DNA from: Ruminococcaceae bacterium UBA2719
Lineage (GTDB): Bacteria; Bacillota; Clostridia; Oscillospirales; Acutalibacteraceae
Length of the DNA stretch: 12,952 nucleotides
Assembly: GCA_002353935.1 (NCBI GenBank)
Contig: DEKP01000022.1
Location: forward strand, 1-12,952
Reading direction: 5' to 3'
Shown here: positions 1 to 5,285 of the stretch, one piece after another
Position numbering within the stretch: position 1 is the first letter of the stretch
Layout of the letters: each line of letters starts with the position of its first letter
Notes under the pieces: model-generated
Database searches by the model: none
What the model saw: only the letters and a program-made list of their open reading frames with translations
What the model was told of the DNA's origin: nothing
Made by a program: the position numbers and the translations under genes

Positions 1-156
1 CACACACAAGTGCCGACTATGGCGAATACAAATGCCTTTTCCGGCATTCTTTCTGATTGTCAAATCATAGTACCCGATAGCCTATACAGCGCGTGGATAT
101 CAGCCACAAACTGGAGCACATACGCCGGTAATATTGTTAAAGCCAGTGAGGTGTAA
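1..156 (+). CDS. Phage structural/tail protein with BspA-like LRR C-terminus (partial, 3' end)
   Basis: Reading frame 1 is open from the first base to a TAA at 154-156 and encodes the last 51 residues of a longer protein. The end contains an NAFSG motif, then VPDSLYSAW and NWSTYAGNI. This pattern (a last repeat with NAF, then I-x-VPD-x-L-x-x-AW, then W-S-x-Y-A) is the usual C-terminal cap of BspA/TpLRR (LRR_5) surface proteins. In gut Firmicute phages such caps are found on tail-tip or receptor-binding proteins. The next phage gene starts 3 bases after the stop, so it sits in the late operon. The assignment to a tail fibre or tip rests on context; only the cap is visible. Confidence 0.6.
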   Translation, partial: HTQVPTMANTNAFSGILSDCQIIVPDSLYSAWISATNWSTYAGNIVKASEV

Positions 157-159
157 AGT

Positions 160-408
160 ATGATAGTTAAAGATTTTTTTAGCACAAGATTTGACGGTGT
201 AGAACTGTTTCGAACCTATTCTGATGAGAATTTAAAAATCAGACAAATAGAGACAGGCGTTATTTATGATGAAGCCATAGATATAGCGTCTGCAAGTTGG
301 ACATATACAGAAACCGATATTCCAATAGAGGATTTATATGAAGATGATGAAACTTCTAAAAAAGCTGCTGCGTGGGATGAATTGACAGGAGGAAATAGTG
401 ATGAATAA
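160..408 (+). CDS. Small hypothetical phage protein, acidic C-terminus
   Basis: This is an 82-residue acidic protein with no membrane segment or signal peptide. The start is ATG 160, with a GAGGTG ribosome binding site at 148-153 that overlaps the end of the preceding gene. A central stretch, YDEAIDIASASWTYTETD, followed by a Glu/Asp-rich tail, resembles small proteins often encoded just after tail-tip genes in Firmicute phages; their function is not established. Its stop overlaps the start of the next gene, so the two are probably translationally coupled. I do not recognise a domain. A tail accessory or chaperone role is possible but is only an inference from position. Confidence 0.7.
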   Translation: MIVKDFFSTRFDGVELFRTYSDENLKIRQIETGVIYDEAIDIASASWTYTETDIPIEDLYEDDETSKKAAAWDELTGGNSDE

Positions 409-811
409 ATATTTACATCGCGCCAGACGAATGCGCGAACAGCTCAATAATATCACTTCTAAATTTACTGACGAAGAAGCTGTTAATAACAAGGAGTTAT
501 ATCAAAATTGGAGCGGTAACGGTCTGCAAGTTATTGTTAATGATGTGTATCTTTATAACGAAGATTTATATCGCGTAATTCAGTCGCATGTCACTCAAAA
601 AGAGTGGACTCCTGATGTTGCGGCTGGTTTGTATGCAAAAATACTTGTTGGCGATGAGATTAAAGAATGGGAGCAACCGGATAGTACCAATGGTTATATG
701 ATTGGAGATAAGGTCTATTTTCCGACTAAAAACGATTCTGTATATGAATCTGTTATTGATAATAATATTTGGAGTCCAACCGCCTACCCCGCCGGATGGA
801 AGAAGGTATAG
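401..811 (+). CDS. Phage protein with two CBM5/12-like (chitin-binding type 3) modules
   Basis: This 136-residue protein has a basic N-terminal helix (HRARRMREQL), followed by two similar modules. Module 1 (about residues 34-81) has LYQNW, then NDVYLYNEDLYRVIQSH and WTPDVAAGLY. Module 2 (about 90-136) has EWEQP, GYMIGDKVYF, VYESVIDNN and WSPTAYPAGW. The spacing W...GD.V.....YE.....N.WSP..YP..W is the CBM5/12 (ChtBD3) signature. Such proteins follow tail genes in Firmicute phages and probably help bind cell-surface glycan. ATG 401 is preferred over GTG 398 because AGGAGG at 387-392 is 8 bases from the ATG. It overlaps the upstream gene by 8 bases. The ligand is unknown. Confidence 0.72.
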   Translation: MNKYLHRARRMREQLNNITSKFTDEEAVNNKELYQNWSGNGLQVIVNDVYLYNEDLYRVIQSHVTQKEWTPDVAAGLYAKILVGDEIKEWEQPDSTNGYMIGDKVYFPTKNDSVYESVIDNNIWSPTAYPAGWKKV

Positions 812-814
812 ATT

Positions 815-904
815 ATGGCTGCTATAGATATTGAAAACGTACTCTATACCTATGAACAAACAGACAAACATATCGAGACTGAAGGTGATATATTTGACAA
901 TTGA
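815..904 (+). CDS. Possible 29-residue phage peptide
   Basis: An ATG at 815 follows an AGAAGG ribosome binding site (801-806) with 8-base spacing, and opens a 29-codon frame ending in TGA at 902-904. The peptide is acidic (it contains NVLYTYEQTDKHIETEGD) and has no hydrophobic segment. It fills the only gap in an otherwise gap-free phage operon. Its last codons overlap the TTG start of the next gene, which would give translational coupling. Nothing in it identifies a function, and an untranslated spacer cannot be excluded. Confidence 0.42.
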   Translation: MAAIDIENVLYTYEQTDKHIETEGDIFDN

Positions 905-1163
905 TATAATATCACTCTCTAAAATAATAGGAGCGATTTCCATAATATTCGGAGTAGTGTTTAGCTTTTTCAAGTTTATAGAGAACAACAAAAAGCAAAC
1001 CAAGGAAATAAAAAATATAAAAGCTGAACAAATGCTTGTTATTTACGCTTTAAGCGCTTGTCTTGATGGGCTTCATCAGCAAAACTGTAACGGCAAGGTT
1101 ACAGAAGCAATCAATAAAATTGATAAATACATAAACCAAGCCGCTCACGACGAGTTGTTATAG
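894..1163 (+). CDS. XhlA-like small phage membrane protein of the lysis module
   Basis: The protein has 89 residues if started at TTG 894, which has GAAGG (881-885) 8 bases upstream. Longer in-frame starts back to TTG 831 would overlap the upstream frame and add unconserved-looking residues. Residues about 11-29 (IIGAISIIFGVVFSFFKFI) form one membrane segment. A Lys-rich helical part follows, with the sequence YALSACLDGLHQQNCNG and a C-terminal KYINQAAHD. That ALSACLDGL...G.V......KH/YLNQQAHD pattern recurs in small proteins placed just before holins in clostridial phages, similar in layout to XhlA. It probably assists the holin or lysin at the membrane. Database names such as transporter permease for relatives are likely misannotations. 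Confidence 0.65.
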   Translation: MTIDIISLSKIIGAISIIFGVVFSFFKFIENNKKQTKEIKNIKAEQMLVIYALSACLDGLHQQNCNGKVTEAINKIDKYINQAAHDELL

Positions 1164-1260
1164 GAAGAGAGTTGTTATGAACGGCAAGCTTATGCAAAAA
1201 ATAAAAAAATTTTTGTCATTTTTAGTAAAAAAACATAATATAATATTGAGGGGGCAAAAC

Positions 1261-1461
1261 ATGAAACAAAGATTGTCAGCTTGGGCAAAAGCCGCAATAG
1301 TCAGAGCGATCAGAACATTTGCACAAACCGCAATAGCTACAATAGGAGTAGAAGCGGTTATATACAATATAGATTGGTTAGCAGTATGCTCAGCGTCGCT
1401 TTTGGCATCTTTGTTATCGTTGCTTACAAGTTTAGCAGGATTGCCCGAACTCAAGGATTGA
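1261..1461 (+). CDS. Phage holin, r1t-type (alternative longer start at 1177)
   Basis: The 66-residue form starts at ATG 1261 behind a strong GAGGGGG site (1247-1253). It has an amphipathic, basic N-terminus, a first hydrophobic helix around FAQTAIATIGVEAVIY and a second around SASLLASLLSLLTSLAGLP, ending in a short charged tail. The AIRTFAQTAIATIG and ASLLSLLTSLAGLPE patterns match r1t-type phage holins (Pfam Phage_r1t_holin), which form membrane lesions that release the endolysin. The frame stays open upstream to ATG 1177, which has its own AGGAAG at 1162-1167 and would add 28 mostly basic residues. The endolysin gene starts 9 bases after this gene's stop. Confidence 0.82.
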   Translation: MKQRLSAWAKAAIVRAIRTFAQTAIATIGVEAVIYNIDWLAVCSASLLASLLSLLTSLAGLPELKD

Positions 1462-1470
1462 GAGGGAAAA

Positions 1471-2247
1471 GTGGCAGCCTCTGTTAAAAAAATTTTGGAT
1501 ATAGCCAAAGCTGAAATAGGAACAAAAGCTACGGCTGTAAAGAAATGCAAATATAACACATGGTATTACGGCACAACAGTATCGGGTTCGGCATATGATT
1601 GGTGTGAGGTTTTTATACAATGGGTGTTTAACCAGGCTAAGGCTTCTGATATGCTCTATACAAAAACTGCCTCCTGTGGGGTGCAGGGCAAGGTGTTCAA
1701 AGACAAGGGCAGACTGGTTACATCAGGGTATAAACCGGGAGATCTGGTGATGTTTCACTGGTCAAATCAAAAATCGAGTTATGTGCCTTCTGTTTATACT
1801 CTTGATCATGTCGGAATTATTGAAAGTGTGAACAGCGACGGTAAAACTATTACTACTATAGAAGGAAACACAGGCTCATCAACTAACGGTGAGGTTATGA
1901 GAAGAGTCAGAAACTTATCAAGCGTTTCATGCGCCTGCAGACCTGCCTATGAAGACCAAAGTATGGATAAGTATTCTATGAGCAAGTGGTATGTGGGAAC
2001 ATTTTATATGGAACGTTTGTGGAAGACTTCGACCAAAAATGATTTCGGACAGGTAAAAGTATTGCAAATTCTTCTTAACGGCTATGGCTATAAAGGCAAG
2101 GACAGCAAAGTTTTGGCAGTAGACGGTGTTTACGGCACAAACACTGAATATGCAGTTGAGCAGTTTCAAAAAGCCAACAAACTGACTGTCGACGGAATAG
2201 TCGGAAATCCCGACTGGCGGCTATTGCTGAAGGAATATAAAAAGTAA
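1471..2247 (+). CDS. Endolysin: CHAP amidase/peptidase with C-terminal peptidoglycan-binding domain
   Basis: This 258-residue protein probably cleaves host peptidoglycan at the end of the phage cycle. The N-terminal CHAP domain (about residues 5-160) has the nucleophile Cys45 in AYDWCEVFIQW, His113 in LDHVGII, and an acidic/amide pair in TIEGNTG (Glu131, Asn133). The C-terminal domain (about 190-256) is a PG_binding_1 fold with VLQILLNGYGYKG, VDGVYGTNTEYAVEQFQ and VDGIVGNPDW. No signal peptide is present, so export depends on the holin. The start is GTG 1471, with AGAGGG at 1461-1466 only 4 bases away. It is the last gene before the operon terminator. CHAP specificity (amidase or endopeptidase) cannot be read from the sequence. 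Confidence 0.92.
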   Translation: MAASVKKILDIAKAEIGTKATAVKKCKYNTWYYGTTVSGSAYDWCEVFIQWVFNQAKASDMLYTKTASCGVQGKVFKDKGRLVTSGYKPGDLVMFHWSNQKSSYVPSVYTLDHVGIIESVNSDGKTITTIEGNTGSSTNGEVMRRVRNLSSVSCACRPAYEDQSMDKYSMSKWYVGTFYMERLWKTSTKNDFGQVKVLQILLNGYGYKGKDSKVLAVDGVYGTNTEYAVEQFQKANKLTVDGIVGNPDWRLLLKEYKK

Positions 2248-2289
2248 ATTCTTATTCACTTAACAATTTAATATAAAAATTAATATTCT

Positions 2290-2331
2290 GGGGATGAAGT
2301 TAGCTTTTTGTTATCTTCATCCCTTTGTTTT
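2290..2331 (+). terminator. Intrinsic terminator of the phage lysis operon
   Basis: GGGATGAAG (2291-2299) pairs perfectly with CTTCATCCC (2315-2323) across a 15-base loop. One more G-U pair extends the base of the stem, and a T-rich tail (TTTGTTTT) follows. It lies 43 bases after the endolysin stop. Confidence 0.85.
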
Positions 2332-2413
2332 AGATATGTTTACAGCGGTATAATTATAATAAATAAAAAGAAAGTTTAGTTATAAATTTTAACTTCTTTG
2401 TGCTTTTTGACTA
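2332..2413. other. AT-rich spacer, probable prophage/host junction
   Basis: This interval lies between the lysis-operon terminator and the promoter of the first transporter operon. It is very AT-rich and contains an imperfect inverted repeat, AGTTA (2378-2382) / TAACT (2390-2394). No open frame with a ribosome binding site, tRNA end or integrase is present. The attachment site would be expected here, but it cannot be named without the other end of the prophage. Confidence 0.35.
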
Positions 2414-2442
2414 TTGACTTTAGCTAATTAATACATTACAAT
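2414..2442 (+). promoter_or_regulatory. Sigma-A-type promoter of ABC operon 1
   Basis: The -35 TTGACT (2414-2419) and -10 TACAAT (2437-2442) are separated by exactly 17 bases. A start near 2449 would give a leader of about 24 bases before the ATG at 2473. A second TTGACT at 2407-2412 is at the wrong distance (24 bases). Confidence 0.78.
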
Positions 2443-2472
2443 GTTACCGTATTAATGAATGGAGGAAAAATG

Positions 2473-3291
2473 ATGAAAAAATTTATTACTTTATTACTTG
2501 CTGTTTTAATGATCGGAGCGGTTCTTGCAGGTTGCGGTCAAAAAGCTGACACCAAATCGTCCGCCACAGATACAGCGGCAGTTGACGGTTCTGACCTTGA
2601 TTATGTTCTTAATAAAGGAAGCTTGGTTGTAGGAATAACAGATTTTGAGCCTATGGATTACAAGGATAACAACGGAAACTGGATTGGATTTGATGCTGAT
2701 ATGGCTGCCTTGTTCGCAGAGAGCTTGGGTGTAAAGGTCGAGTTTGCTGAGATCGACTGGGATAACAAAATTATGGAGCTTGATGGAAAAACTATTGACT
2801 GTGTGTGGAACGGAATGACGTTGACTGACGAAGTTAAATCGGCAATGAGCTGTTCAAACGCTTACTGCAATAACGCACAGGTTGTTATTGTGAATTCTGA
2901 TACGGCTGATAAGTACCAAAAAGCAGAAGATTGCAAAGATCTGAAATTTGCGGTGGAATCAGGCTCAGCAGGTCAGGAACAGGCAGAAGCTAACGGCTTT
3001 GAGTTTACTGAGGTTAAGGATCAGGCAACAGCTTTGATGGAAGTTGCATCCGGGACAAGCGATGCCGCTATTATTGATGCATTGATGGCTGCTGCTATGG
3101 TAGGCGAAGGCACAGGATATGAAAATCTTACATATACGGTATCTCTCAATTCCGAGGAATACGGCGTAGGTTTCAGAAAAGGATCTGACCTCACAGAAAA
3201 GATAAACGCTTTCTTTGATGAATGCAAAGGAAACGGCAAGCTTAAAGAAATCGCCGAGACATACAAAATTCAGGCTGCTTTGACAGACTAA
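2473..3291 (+). CDS. Amino-acid-type ABC importer, lipoprotein substrate-binding protein (operon 1)
   Basis: This 272-residue lipoprotein has a signal peptide with basic MKKF, a hydrophobic core and lipobox LAGC, with lipidated Cys21. A low-complexity linker follows. The bilobed SBP_bac_3 domain begins with LVVGITDFEPMDY, continues through GFDADMAALFAESLG, and carries the hinge-side Asp in AAIIDALMA. ATG 2473 is chosen because GGAGG (2461-2465) sits 7 bases upstream; ATG 2455 precedes that site. The family normally has an Arg in T-x-E-R that grips the ligand carboxylate. Here the motif reads TDEVKSAM, so that position is Val121. The substrate may therefore differ from a standard amino acid, and I do not assign one. 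The permease and ATPase follow in the same operon. Confidence 0.88.
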   Translation: MKKFITLLLAVLMIGAVLAGCGQKADTKSSATDTAAVDGSDLDYVLNKGSLVVGITDFEPMDYKDNNGNWIGFDADMAALFAESLGVKVEFAEIDWDNKIMELDGKTIDCVWNGMTLTDEVKSAMSCSNAYCNNAQVVIVNSDTADKYQKAEDCKDLKFAVESGSAGQEQAEANGFEFTEVKDQATALMEVASGTSDAAIIDALMAAAMVGEGTGYENLTYTVSLNSEEYGVGFRKGSDLTEKINAFFDECKGNGKLKEIAETYKIQAALTD

Positions 3292-3305
3292 AAATATCGT
3301 ATGCT

Positions 3306-3361
3306 AACAAAGACAGAGGGCGAACGCGCACTCTGTCTTTGTTGTCTGGTTTTTGTTTTTT
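3306..3361 (+). terminator. Hairpin after SBP gene 1 (partial terminator or mRNA stabiliser)
   Basis: AACAAAGACAGAG (3306-3318) pairs over 13 bases with CTCTGTCTTTGTT (3331-3343) across a 12-base loop. The T-runs (TTTTT at 3350, then TTTTTT) begin 6 bases after the stem, so termination may be incomplete. No convincing promoter was seen between this point and the permease, so read-through probably supplies the downstream genes at a lower level than the binding protein. Confidence 0.7.
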
Positions 3362-3538
3362 AATAACCAAATTTGGATTTTTCCTGTTGCGGGCTGTGTT
3401 TGTGCTTGAAGGAGATTATGCGTTTGAGTTAATATTTTTACTCTCATAGCGTTTAAAATATCCTATATGTATTTTGGAGCTTGCACCGGAGAAATTGATT
3501 TTGGGTTTTATATTTTTCTGTTTTAAAAGGATGTTTTT

Positions 3539-4216
3539 ATGAATACTTTTTTGATAGTATTAGAGGCGCTCAATGTTGGCTTTTTGCAAACGTTAAAGCT
3601 GTTTGCAGTTACGCTTATCGGCGCTATACCGCTTGGATTGATTATATCCTTTGGCTCTATGTCAAAGTTTAAACCGCTTTCAGTTTTAGTAAAAACCTTT
3701 GTCTGGATTATCAGAGGCACGCCGCTTATGCTTCAGCTTTTAATAGTCTACTATTTCCCGGGACTTGTGCTGAACAATCCTATATGGGGTAGTGGTGAGA
3801 GCGGTCGATTTATAGCGGCGTCTATTGCCTTTATATTAAATTATGCATGCTATTTTTCCGAGATATTCCGAGGCGGTATTCAGGGAGTGCCTGTTGGACA
3901 AAAAGAAGCCGGCCAGGTTTTAGGCCTTTCGAAATCTCAGATATTCTTTAAAATCACGCTTTTGCAAATGATAAAAAGAATTGTACCGCCGATGTCTAAT
4001 GAAATTATCACTTTGGTTAAAGACACTTCTCTTTCGCGTATAATAGCACTGCAAGAAGTTATATGGGCAGGACAATCGTTTATGAAAGGTGCCCAGGGTA
4101 TTTCGGGTCAGATATGGCCGCTGTTCTTTACCGGTATTTACTATCTGTTGTTTAGCGGAATTTTGACTATAATTTTCAACAAGCTTGAGAAAAAGCTTTC
4201 GTATTTTAAAACTTAA
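3539..4216 (+). CDS. Amino acid ABC transporter permease, HisM/GlnP family (operon 1)
   Basis: This 225-residue inner-membrane protein has about five hydrophobic segments and the BPD_transp_1 layout. WIIRGTPLMLQLLIVYY (about residues 56-72) is the typical family motif. The cytoplasmic EAA coupling loop, which contacts the ATPase, is at EAGQVLGLS (residues 123-131). PPMSNEIITLVKDTSLSRII is the usual C-terminal family signature. The start is ATG 3539 with AAAAGG (3525-3530) upstream. It is 247 bases after the binding-protein gene and 12 bases before the ATPase gene. A single permease per operon implies a homodimer. The family transports polar amino acids; the substrate is not readable from the permease. 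Confidence 0.92.
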   Translation: MNTFLIVLEALNVGFLQTLKLFAVTLIGAIPLGLIISFGSMSKFKPLSVLVKTFVWIIRGTPLMLQLLIVYYFPGLVLNNPIWGSGESGRFIAASIAFILNYACYFSEIFRGGIQGVPVGQKEAGQVLGLSKSQIFFKITLLQMIKRIVPPMSNEIITLVKDTSLSRIIALQEVIWAGQSFMKGAQGISGQIWPLFFTGIYYLLFSGILTIIFNKLEKKLSYFKT

Positions 4217-4228
4217 GGAGGGTTTGTC

Positions 4229-4981
4229 GTGGCTATACTGGAAGTAAAAAATTTACATAAGAGCTTTGGCAAAACCGAAGTTTTAAAAGGAATAGACTTC
4301 TCACTTGAAGAAGGCGAGGTTTTGTCCATAATCGGGTCTTCCGGTTCGGGAAAAACTACGCTTTTGAGATGCTTGAATTCTTTGGAGTTTGCCGACAGGG
4401 GAACAATCACTGTAGCGGGAGAAAGTATATTTGACTCTTCAGTGGATTTGAAGGCACGTTCCGAAAAAACTTTGAGAGAAAAAAGACTGTATTTTGGGCT
4501 GGTGTTTCAGTCGTTTAATTTGTTTCCGCAGTACAGCGTGCTTGAAAATATCACACTGGCTCCGAAACTGTTAAAAAAAGCAACTAATGAAGAAATTGAA
4601 AAAACTGCACTCGAGCTTATTGACAGCGTGGGATTATCGGAAAAGATAAATAACTATCCTTGTGAATTATCCGGTGGTCAGCAGCAGCGCGTGGCTATTG
4701 CCAGAGCGCTTGCTCTAAAGCCACAGATCCTTTGCTTTGATGAGCCAACTTCTGCTCTCGATCCTGAGCTTACCGGAGAAGTTTTGAAGGTTATAAAAAG
4801 TCTTGCTGATAAAAATATGACTATGATAGTGGTAACGCATGAAATGAGTTTTGCTCATGATGTTTCGGATAAGGTGATTTTTATGGACAGCGGAGTTATT
4901 GCAGAGAGTGGATCCAATGAGATTTTGACAAATCCTCAATCACAGCGATTAAAAGCGTTTTTAAATGCTTTTGGAAAATAG
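4229..4981 (+). CDS. Amino acid ABC transporter ATP-binding protein (operon 1)
   Basis: This 250-residue cytoplasmic ATPase powers the importer. All family motifs are intact: Walker A GSSGSGKT (36-43), Q-loop Gln94 in VFQSFNLFP, signature LSGGQ (147-151), Walker B ILCFDE (167-172), D-loop SALD and H-loop His204 in VVTHEMSF. Length and motif spacing match the GlnQ/HisP family of polar amino acid transporters. Translation starts at GTG 4229, with AAGGAGGG at 4215-4222 overlapping the permease stop, so the two genes are probably coupled. A terminator follows about 70 bases after the stop. Confidence 0.94.
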   Translation: MAILEVKNLHKSFGKTEVLKGIDFSLEEGEVLSIIGSSGSGKTTLLRCLNSLEFADRGTITVAGESIFDSSVDLKARSEKTLREKRLYFGLVFQSFNLFPQYSVLENITLAPKLLKKATNEEIEKTALELIDSVGLSEKINNYPCELSGGQQQRVAIARALALKPQILCFDEPTSALDPELTGEVLKVIKSLADKNMTMIVVTHEMSFAHDVSDKVIFMDSGVIAESGSNEILTNPQSQRLKAFLNAFGK

Positions 4982-5052
4982 CCGCATACAAGATGCATAT
5001 TTCTGCATAATCTGCATATGGTGAAGAAAATCTTCTCTTAATATTTTTTATA

Positions 5053-5098
5053 CAACCGCTTTACTCGTATAATTATACGGTGTTAGGCGGTTTTATTT
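5053..5098 (+). terminator. Intrinsic terminator of ABC operon 1
   Basis: Outer stem AACCGC (5054-5059) / GCGGTT (5087-5092) is followed by TTTTATTTT. The loop contains a perfect 14-base palindrome, CGTATAATTATACG (5066-5079), which can form an upper stem. It lies about 70 bases after the ATPase stop. Confidence 0.75.
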
Positions 5099-5190
5099 TA
5101 AAAAAACGGAAAAACAAAATTATAAAATCAGTGTAATTTGTATATATAATAGAGGTAAATATGGAGCGATATTATTAAATTTGATAAAAA

Positions 5191-5229
5191 TTGAATAAAT
5201 ATGCAAATTATGCTTGCATGTTTATTCAA
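5191..5229 (+). promoter_or_regulatory. Paired inverted ARG-box-like operator upstream of ABC operon 2
   Basis: TTGAATAAATATGCAA (5191-5206) and TTGCATGTTTATTCAA (5214-5229) form a 16-base inverted repeat with one mismatch and a 7-base spacer. Each arm by itself resembles an ArgR/AhrC box (consensus about TGAATAWWTATTCA): the left arm matches 13 of 14 positions and the right arm 12 of 14. Paired boxes are typical of ArgR hexamer binding. The right arm covers the -35 element of the operon promoter, which suits arginine-dependent repression. ArgR itself is not in the window. Confidence 0.6.
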
Positions 5230-5242
5230 AGTGGTGTATATT
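5214..5242 (+). promoter_or_regulatory. Promoter of ABC operon 2
   Basis: TTGCAT (5214-5219) and TATATT (5237-5242) are separated by 17 bases. The -35 lies inside the right arm of the ARG-box-like inverted repeat. A start near 5249 gives a leader of about 37 bases. Confidence 0.6.
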
Positions 5243-5285
5243 AGTGACAGTTAAATAAACATATAAAATGAAAAGAGGAAAAGAA

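Larger units (their letters stand above)
1..2331 (+). mobile_element. Prophage fragment: 3' end of late (tail/lysis) operon
   Basis: Seven tightly packed same-strand reading frames run from a tail-type surface protein through two small phage proteins to an XhlA-like protein, a holin and an endolysin, and end at a hairpin terminator. This order is the standard end of a siphophage or myophage late operon in Firmicutes. Downstream genes are ordinary chromosomal transport genes, so the prophage (or phage-tail-derived particle) ends just after the lysin. The left part lies outside the window. The right boundary is approximate, because no integrase, tRNA or direct repeat marks it. It could be a full prophage, a remnant or a tailocin; this stretch cannot distinguish them. 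Confidence 0.8.
4982..5285. other. 304-base intergenic region between the two ABC operons
   Basis: No gene was found. The region holds, in order, four GCATA repeats (4984-5017), a small GAAGA/TCTTC inverted repeat (5023-5035), the operon 1 terminator (5053-5098), an AT-rich stretch with a TATAAT at 5145-5150 lacking a -35 element, the paired ARG-box-like operator (5191-5229) and the operon 2 promoter (5214-5242). A five-codon frame at 5161 preceded by AGAGGT is too short to credit. Confidence 0.7.

Noticed and set aside
566..1003. 145-codon open frame on the minus strand, and similar minus-strand frames opposite other genes (for example 1158-1559)
   Set aside because: They overlap well-supported plus-strand phage or transport genes, lack convincing ribosome binding sites, and have low-complexity compositions typical of antisense shadows in AT-rich DNA.
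2455..2472. Upstream ATG 2455 as start of the operon 1 binding protein
   Set aside because: The ribosome binding site GGAGG (2461-2465) lies after it; the MKKF start at 2473 gives a normal lipoprotein signal peptide.
3410..3432. AAGGAG followed by a five-codon frame ending in TAA (MRLS) in the operon 1 spacer
   Set aside because: It is too short and has no stem-loop or amino-acid-rich run that would make it a leader peptide; chance is likelier.
5145..5150. TATAAT considered as the main promoter of ABC operon 2
   Set aside because: No -35 hexamer is found at 16-18 bases upstream, whereas TTGCAT/TATATT at 5214-5242 has exact 17-base spacing and overlaps the operator.
5155..5178. Short frame starting at ATG 5161 after AGAGGT upstream of operon 2
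   Set aside because: It has only five codons and lies upstream of the better promoter at 5214-5242, so it is probably not on the operon transcript.
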